Shown here piece after piece: positions 15,567 to 21,165 of a stretch of 21,165 nucleotides of DNA (positions are counted from its first letter, which is position 1; each line of letters opens with the position of its first letter). The DNA comes from Tubiluchus corallicola (lineage: Eukaryota > Priapulida > Priapulimorpha > Priapulimorphida > Tubiluchidae), in assembly GCA_030141605.1 (NCBI GenBank), contig JAQGDQ010001915.1:1-21165 (forward strand), read 5' to 3'. The position numbers and the translations under genes were made by a program. The notes under the pieces were generated by a model. It did no database searches. It was not told the origin of the DNA and saw only the letters and a program-made list of their open reading frames with translations.

Positions 15567-15823
15567 TGTTACGAAGACGGGTTTTAAATAACCCCCTAAT
15601 GTTAGTAATGGGTATAGTCGAGAAGCCCAGTAATGCAAATGTACCTGTATAAAACAGAATGCCTGTCGTGATTTGAGGATTCCAACCTGGCCTTTTCTAT
15701 CTGTAAAGGTGAATGCTGTAGGTTTGTTGATTTTTATACAAAAGTCTGTTCACATGTCATGGAGCTACTGGTTGTGCATTAACTTGTATGCCGCTCTATA
15801 CATCCTGAGACGGATCCGTTACA
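15567..15823 (+). mobile_element. LTR of a retrotransposon (single copy in the window)
   Basis: The segment begins TGTTACGAAGACGGG and ends ATCCGTTACA, giving TG...CA ends with a short inverted repeat (TGTTACG against TGTAACG). TATAAAA at 15648-15654 is a plausible LTR promoter. It is followed immediately by TTGGTATCAGAAGTGGGAT, the tRNA primer-binding-site pattern of many Ty3/Gypsy-type elements, which fixes the 3' border. It is 257 bp long. No second LTR and no gag or pol frame is found downstream, so the element is a 5' fragment. Without the other LTR, the target duplication cannot be tested. Confidence 0.65.
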
Positions 15824-15824
15824 T

Positions 15825-16033
15825 TGGTATCAGAAGTGGGATCCGAAATTGAAACATGGAATGGAACCCGGAGCCACTACACTGGTGCACATAAGTGGGA
15901 TCCGAAATTGCCGCCTGGAGTGGATCGAATTGGGTTTGGTGATCATTTGATCAATGGCCATTATATGTCACCGAAAACAAATAGTCACTGTCACCTCCAA
16001 TTGATTGTTAACTGGAGTATTGTTGACTCGTGA
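15825..16033 (+). mobile_element. Primer-binding site and leader remnant of the LTR element
   Basis: The primer-binding site TGGTATCAGAAGTGGGAT starts at 15825-15826. Its 3' part and following bases, AAGTGGGATCCGAAATTG, occur again at 15893-15910, 59 bp downstream, an internal duplication that copies half the site. The 69-residue frame over this stretch has no gag similarity that I recognise. Sequence of the element fades out before the repeat at 16121. Confidence 0.5.
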
Positions 16034-16120
16034 CCCATAGACTCATTTCACTCATTTCATTCAGACAGGCATTGTTAGCAGCATGGATAGTATTAATTAA
16101 ACGCTGATGATTAATAACTG

Positions 16121-16657
16121 ATTTTAATAAGCTTTTTCACAGTTCCAGCGATTGATGGTGATCGTGAAAAGGTCAGAGGTTAAGTCTACCAGACAACGCA
16201 TTTGTGTACACTTGACAACGCCTCGCAGCCATGCTATTGTAATAGTAACAGTATTGTAATAGTAATAGTTTTAGCAACTAGCTAGAACCTTGCCTAGTTC
16301 ATTTTTTCTTGTTCCCAAGCAGGATCTTGCTAGTAAATCGCTCTAGTAAAATCCACGTAAAACAACTGAAGTTACTGAACTGATATATATAATGCTTACT
16401 GTTACATAGGTGAAAACAAGTACATAATTCAATTTTATTATTTTTGATTACTGATCATCGGCACTGCATGCGAAAAATTTATAGACAGAACTGAGTTCAG
16501 GTGGATGATTCAATAACGTATGTTCTTCGCCACCCCTTCCCATTTGGTTGGCTATATATGTTACTAAACTTTAACTAATGTTGTATGTTTGGGAAAAACA
16601 ATAAATGATTTCATTTGATTTGATACGACAGACAGCTTTGCTTTACCAACGTGTCAC
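16121..16657 (+). repeat. Dispersed repeat, copy B (inverted partner at 342-931)
   Basis: This matches copy A on the opposite strand from AATAAGC-TTTTCAC to ACGTGTCAC. It lacks copy A's internal duplication of about 50 bp, but has its own small duplication of a TATTGTAATAGTAA motif near 16233-16268. A plus-strand frame starting ATGGTGATCGTG near 16155 shares about 28 residues with the copy A frame, then stops. CAATAAATGATTTCATTTGA near the right end resembles a polyadenylation signal followed by a simple tail. Class unknown. Confidence 0.7.
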
Positions 16658-17823
16658 GTGACAGTTGCAGTTACGACGCGTTGCTGTGGCACGCTTAACC
16701 TTTCACCTGCAGCAAGTGCGCATGCGCACAACGAAACTGTGTAAGGCTTATTTATCTATACAAGTATTGCATTTCCAGAGCCGCCAGATGTTCATTGGCT
16801 TTTTTTCTCAAAGACACGATGCTCGTCGTCTTCCTGTCTTCTTCTTTTTCGTTCGTTTCCGTTCTCTGAGTATCTGAAGCACGCAGCATGCCTATTTGTC
16901 TTCCAGGAATAATGCACTGATATGGAAACGGGAGCTCGGTGTTTCTCGTGAAGGGATACGGATGCAGACTGGAAGTGTGTTGGGAAGAAAGAGGATTTCC
17001 GTCGTGTATCTTCTCTGTGTCAACCAGCGTGGTGATGTCATGTTGTGTATCATCTTCCTAAACATGGCACAAGCCAAGAAACGCTGCATTAATCATGATT
17101 TTTACATCTTTTATTGAAATCACACAACTGGCTGTGTGAAGGCATGTAAATTTTCATAAAATCATGTCAGATATCTGAATTAAGATGTGTAAATTTGAGC
17201 CGTACGGAAACGTGTAACGTATCACGCGTCACTGTTTAGAAAAACTTCTCTATTCCGAGAAAGTTGTTTTGAAAAGGCGAAATTTGCAAAAAAACCTTCG
17301 ATGACGCATAAAGTTAATCCATAGTACCGCTTTCTAAAAATTTTCCGGCGTGGTAGTAGCCGCCATTCACTTATGACGTAACTGGTGGACTTCGTGAGAT
17401 TTCGTAAGTGTGTCTTTCCGTAAACGCTGCTTAAACTAATTCACTCTTGTGCAGCTCAATTAATATTCATGCAAAAACATCACATAATTAGCTGTCTAAT
17501 TTTTTTGTAGAAACTTTTTATATTTTGATAAAAATTGACAGTGCGCTGCTTTTCTTCAGCTGATATTCGACGTTATTGGTGGAAAAATTGCCATTCAAAA
17601 TTGGAACATCTAAGCGTGAAATGATCGCGGCTTTAAAGTGATTTTACCAATTACTCAATGCAGTTATTCTACTTTTATTGCCAAGTCCTTCTAACATTTT
17701 TCGGGAACATTGAAATGAGCATAACTTCCCAAAAATGTTGACCGCTCCTTTAAGCTAAAAGGGCTGGCAAAACTGTCTAAAAACAGGTAAATTCAAAAGA
17801 GATAATTTTCAAATGATACTTAC
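16658..17823. other. Intergenic or intron sequence, no gene recognised
   Basis: Overlapping frames at 16665-16877 (+), 16892-17089 (-) and 16896-17117 (+) were read. None shows a known domain, and the minus frame does not look like the missing C-terminal exon of the homeobox gene. The stretch at 17226-17760 (TTCCGGCGTGGTAGTAGCCGC, ATTGACCGCTCCTTTAAG-type motifs) looks like dispersed-repeat sequence, but no second copy lies in the window. Confidence 0.4.
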
Positions 17824-17964
17824 AAGTGAGTAAGAAGGTTTAACAGTGTGAGGTTTAGGCGCAGGTACCATCGTTTCACAACTATCGGTCAGCTCTTGTA
17901 GTCCTCCGAAATTTCCCAACTTTTCGTGTTTCCTCCATTTTGCTCTTCTGTTCTGGAACCAGAT
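17824..17964 (-). CDS. Homeobox gene exon: end of a Q50 homeodomain (PRD-like), other exons not found
   Basis: On the minus strand, the acceptor TCTGCTTTTTCAG precedes a 141-bp exon of exactly 47 codons that ends at the donor GTAAGTATC (phase 0 at both ends). It opens with IWFQNRRAKWRKHEKLGNFG, the last part of homeodomain helix 3 with Trp48, Phe49, Gln50, Asn51 and Arg53, the DNA-contacting core. The rest (GLQELTDSCETMVPAPKPHT, VKPSYSL) is a linker that I do not recognise. An intron between homeodomain positions 46 and 47 is common in paired-class homeobox genes, and RAKWRK favours the PRD class, so a nuclear DNA-binding transcription factor is inferred. Neither the exon for helices 1-2 (expected at higher coordinates) nor a downstream exon was found. 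It could be a fragment, but the clean splice sites argue for a live gene with long introns. Confidence 0.8.
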
Positions 17965-18269
17965 CTGAAAAAGCAGACAATCGCCAATCAAGTCGTTATC
18001 AGAATTTAGTTTTGATTTCTTCCTGGGATGATAAAGACCCAAGTAGAGTTCTCCTTGTCAGCAGTAATAGCTAGGTTATCTTGATTATCTTGGTTATCTT
18101 GATTGATTTAGGTTATCTAGGTTTTGTAATGAAAATAGACCCAATCTTTTTCGAATTAAAAACATACTGAATTAAATAATTCGATCGTATGAATCAAACC
18201 GTCGTAATATTTAAAAGAAATCATTTTTTTAAAAGTTACTATCTAAAAGTAAGATTTGTGAAAAAATTA

Positions 18270-18385
18270 GAAATGAGCCTGGATTCGAACTAGGGAACAT
18301 TTAAGTGTTCAATAGAATTTGGGGCAAATATTTTTGCAGTGCAGCTATGAGATCAAAAACGCTACGCGAGGACCGCTTTAGCCTT
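18270..18385 (-). repeat. Possible tRNA-like (SINE) B box, weak
   Basis: The minus strand contains AGTTCGAATCC, a good polymerase III B box, in CCCTAGTTCGAATCCAGG. An imperfect A-box candidate (TAGCTGCACTG) lies about 60 bp upstream, too far for an intact tRNA without an insertion. No cloverleaf can be drawn. Confidence 0.2.
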
Positions 18386-18433
18386 GCGCTTTGAAAGACT
18401 GGACTTGCAAGACAAACAAAGATTGTAAACATA

Positions 18434-19115
18434 CCGTATTTTCCCATGTATAAGAGACCCTTGTGTATAAGAGACCCCTTCAATTTTTAGGCAAAAATTC
18501 TGGAAAAAAGTTTTTTGGTAATGAATAACTTTATTCATCATAGAAATCATTAAATTCCTCAAGTCTCTTCTCCGTTCTCATTGCTCTCCACCATCTCTCT
18601 AGCAATCCTCCTCCCTTGCTCCATGATCATCTTTGTAGACACTGACAATCCACTCATCCTCTGAGATTGGACCCAGTGTTTGGCCAAGTCGCAGGTTTAG
18701 GATAAGAATATCGCTTCATAGTCGAACGCGACACGCCTTGCTTAGGCTGACTCATCTCGTTGACCTCTGTCGACGTATCAATGACGTCGACGGGCATGCA
18801 GAGAGCTTATGCAGATGCATTGATTGGCTGCAGAACAATCGATTTCTCTCCAATACCAAAGAGACATTTAAAAAAATAATAACTTACCCGGTACATTAAT
18901 TTTATCATTAGAATTTAGCCATGGAGAAGATTTATTGAAAGGAAACTATAATTATTCGAAATAAAACAGTTGTAGAGCACTTATTTCTTTAAAATCATTA
19001 GTGTCACAATTTATGCATCTTATTGAAAAGACTTACTCCCATGTATAAGAGACCCCCTATTTTTAAAGTGAAAATTCTGAGCAAAAAAGGGTCTCTTATA
19101 CACGGGAAAATACGG
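18434..19115. mobile_element. TA-flanked DNA transposon with 27-bp terminal inverted repeats
   Basis: The left end starts CCGTATTTTCCCATGTATAA and continues GAGACCC. The right end, reverse-complemented, is identical over 27 bp except one base (CCCGTG for CCCATG). TA flanks both ends (18432-18433 and 19116-19117), the Tc1/mariner-type signature. The motif GTATAAGAGACCC occurs three times forward (18447, about 18466, 19041) and once reversed at the right end, so the right terminus is itself a small hairpin. It is 682 bp. A 32-codon minus-strand frame starting MSGLSVSTKMIMEQGRRIA has no recognised domain. The element is probably non-autonomous. Confidence 0.85.
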
Positions 19116-19117
19116 TA

Positions 19118-19553
19118 TGCCAAACGAAACAATACTTTAATAAGGAGGAATTTCAAGTACCTAGATCTGAAAACTTTTAAGCTTCTATATGTGGCACTTG
19201 TGCGATCAAGAGTGGAGTATGGAAGTAGTATTTCGAATAGTCCTAGAGCATATATAGTGGACCCAGTCGAAGCTTTCAATATGTTACCTGAACTAATGAA
19301 CTTGTCGTATGAAAGTGAGTTAAAACGAATAGGTTTAACTACATTAGCTTTTAGAAGTTTGCGTGGCCAACTAACTGATGTATACAAATATGTATCTGGA
19401 GTTCACAGCTGTGATGATTGTCCTGTTAAATTAGAACTACATCGCACAGCAAGATCAGGTCCTATTCTTCAAAAATCAAGAACTACACGCAAAACTGGTA
19501 AATACGACTATTTTTCTTGTACGATGCCAGAAATCTGGAATAGATTGTTGTAA
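19118..19553 (+). pseudogene. LINE reverse-transcriptase C-terminal remnant 1 (CR1/Jockey-like)
   Basis: The open frame from 19118 to the TAA at 19551 encodes LIRRNFKYLDLKTFKLLYVA, then LVRSRVEYGSS, then LSYESELKRIGLTTLAFRSL and RGQLTDVYKYVSG, ending YFSCTMPEIWNRLL. The order RR-F-YLD-TF-LLY-ALVR-EY, then YE-RL--LGL--L--RR-RGD-I-VYK, and a final F---W--L, is that of the thumb and C-terminal region of CR1/Jockey-type LINE ORF2. Part of the expected VQRRATK helix is deleted. The 5' side begins abruptly at the TA of the transposon at 18434, which I infer inserted next to or into the LINE. The catalytic reverse-transcriptase domain is absent. Confidence 0.75.
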
Positions 19554-19607
19554 TTACAGTCGAAGAACTATTTGTCTTAAAAGTTATATTATAACTACTG
19601 GAGATTT

Positions 19608-19765
<158 letters not shown>

Positions 19766-19791
19766 ATAGTATTTAGATGTTTCTACACTAA

Positions 19792-20239
19792 AACAAAGAA
19801 GCTTTACTTTCAGCATATAAGTCCTACATAAGATGTTTGTTCGAATACTTCACACCAGTCTGGAATCCTGTAACTTTGACTGACTGTGTCAAAAATGTTC
19901 AAAGATACTTCACTAGACGTTTGTGTAGAAGATGTAATATAAACTAGACAGATTACTTTCATAGACTACAGTTTCATATGCTTAAGTTACAGTCATTAGA
20001 AATAAGAGGGTTAATTTTTGACATAAAAATGGTTATAAATTTTGTGATAATCGTATAGGATTACTGTTTCACGACTTTTGCATTTTGGGCTTAGGAGGCA
20101 TGACTTCAAATTATAAAGAAATTTCTGCAGACTGAATATTTGCAAATACTCTTTTTGTAACGGAAATGCAGATATTTGGAATTCTTTAACTTATGACACA
20201 GTTAGTGCCTGTTATATAGAACATTTTACATCATTGTTA
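19792..20239 (+). pseudogene. LINE reverse-transcriptase C-terminal remnant 2 (CR1/Jockey-like), parent of the 51-bp array
   Basis: The broken frames encode NKEALLSAYKSYIRCLFEYF, TPVWNPVTLTDCVKNVQRYF, TRRLC, then after a TAG, DYFHRLQFHMLKLQSLEIRG and LIFDIKMVINFV. After a frame change come LRRHDFKL, a TAA, RNFCRLNICKYSF, and NADIWNSLTYDTVSACYIEH with FTSLLEN. This is again the LYK-R--EY--PVWNP, VQRRFT, RL--L-L-SLE-RR-R-D, F--R--WN-LP--VV-A----FK--L series of LINE ORF2 C-termini. It has at least two stops and one frame change. The last in-frame codons (SLLENEKLLQHCKFDRNLL) lead without a break into the 51-bp tandem repeat. Confidence 0.75.
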
Positions 20240-21106
20240 GAGAATGAAAAGTTGTTGCAACATTGTAAATTTGATCGTAACTTGTTAACAGAGAATGAAA
20301 ACTTGTTGCAGCATTGTAAATTTGATCGTAATTTGTTAACAGAGAATGAAAACTTGTTGCAACATTGTAAATTTGATCCTAACTTGTTAGCAGAGAATGA
20401 AAACTTGTTGCAACATTGTGAATTTGATCGTAACTTGTTAACAGAGAATGAAAACTTGTTGCAACATTGTAAATTTGATTGTAACTTGTTAACAGAGAAT
20501 GAAAACTCGTTGCAACATTGTAAATTTGATCGTAACTTGTTAACAGAGAACGAAAACTTGTTGCAGAATTGTAAATTTGATCGTAACTTGTTAACAGATA
20601 ATGAGAACTTGTTGCAACATTGTAAATTTGATCGTAACTTGTTAACAGATAATGAAAACTTGTTGCAACATGGTAAATTTGATCGTAAGTTGTTAACAGA
20701 GAATGAAAACTTGTTGCAACATGGTAAATTTGATCGTAAGTTGTTAACAGAGAATGAAAACTTGTTGCAACATTGTAAATTTGATCGTAACTTGTTAACA
20801 GAGAATGAAAACTTGTTGCAACATTGTAAATTTGATCGTAAGTTGTTAACAGAGAATGAAAACTTGTTGCAACATTGTAAATTTGATCGTAACTTGTTAA
20901 CAGATAATGAAAACTTGTTGCAACATTGTAAATTTGATCGTAACTTGTTAACAGAGAATGAAAACTTGTTGCAACATTGTAAATTTGATCGTAACTTGTT
21001 AACAGATAATGAAAACTTGTTGCAACATTGTAAATTTGATCGTAACTTGTTATCAGATAATGAAAACTTGTTGCAACATTGTAAATTTGATCGTAACTTG
21101 ATAACA
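20240..21106 (+). repeat. 51-bp minisatellite, 17 units, each encoding 17 residues in frame
   Basis: The unit is GAGAATGAAAACTTGTTGCA, ACATTGTAAATTTGATCGTA, ACTTGTTAACA, translating ENENLLQHCKFDRNLLT. Seventeen units fill 867 bp with no indel, and the frame stays open from the LINE remnant before it to ESHL and TAA at 21121 (295 residues from the TTG at 20234). Units differ by few bases: D for E at position 1 (units 8, 9, 14, 16, 17), K for N14 (units 9, 10, 12), G for C9 (units 9, 10), and single changes elsewhere. The repeat would form a Leu-rich, one-Cys-per-unit helical rod if translated. No promoter or homologous protein family is known to me. Confidence 0.95.
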
Positions 21107-21165
21107 GAAAGCCACCTATAAGTGCTCTGCGTGGGTGTTTCTCCCTTTTCTCTTGTGTTACATTG
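21107..21165. other. End of the repeat frame and following sequence
   Basis: The last unit is followed by ESHL and TAA (21119-21121). The remaining 44 bases are pyrimidine-rich, with no feature recognised before the window ends. Confidence 0.5.

Noticed and set aside
16892-17117. Overlapping frames on both strands, tested as a possible C-terminal exon of the homeobox gene or an extra gene
   Set aside because: No OAR-like or other known motif was seen, and the frames differ from each other without a coding-like pattern.
18270-18385. Functional tRNA gene on the minus strand
   Set aside because: Only the B box is good. The A box is imperfect and too far away, and no acceptor stem pairs.

Overview
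This is a window of AT-rich animal (metazoan) nuclear DNA, judged by spliced exons with GT-AG boundaries, GPR143-type receptor and homeobox exons, LINE, SINE, LTR and MITE remnants, and minisatellites. No bacterial or viral gene organisation is seen. The species cannot be named from the sequence; an invertebrate is likely. All calls were made by eye, without database searches.

Genes. Two genes are supported, and they point towards each other. On the + strand, six in-phase exons between 2194 and 10783 encode the last 253 residues (TM3 to the C-terminus) of a seven-helix receptor resembling GPR143 (OA1, the ocular albinism type 1 receptor). Its 5' exons, encoding the N-terminus, TM1 and TM2, were not found and probably lie upstream of the window. 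On the - strand, one clean 141-bp exon (17824-17964) carries the end of a homeodomain recognition helix. The other exons of that gene were not found.

Repeats in and around the receptor gene. Every receptor intron is 1.4-1.8 kb and contains repeats. These are two hAT-like MITEs with 8-bp target duplications (2713-3128 and 5637-6001), a 32-bp minisatellite (3598-3980), three copies of a long inverted-repeat (foldback) family (4360-4830, 7790-8310, 9358-9990), a 705-bp element with terminal inverted repeats (6117-6821), two tRNA-derived SINE fragments (about 7.0-7.3 kb), an RTE-like LINE tail (9030-9358, - strand) and a pogo/Tigger-like MITE (10003-10435).

Intergenic region, 11-17.8 kb. It holds an 82-bp satellite array of 18 units with higher-order structure (11782-13240), triplet microsatellites, a 60-bp minisatellite open on both strands (14468-14900), and a lone LTR with a primer-binding site (15567-15823 plus leader). 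One member of a repeat pair lies here (16121-16657), matching an inverted copy 15 kb away (342-931).

Right end, 18.4-21.1 kb. A 682-bp TA-flanked transposon abuts LINE reverse-transcriptase remnants. The second remnant runs in frame into a 51-bp minisatellite of 17 exact-length units, each encoding 17 residues. That array appears to have been built from the C-terminal codons of the LINE protein. This birth of a tandem-repeat ORF from a dead LINE, and the double-stranded ORF of the 60-bp array, are the most unusual things seen.
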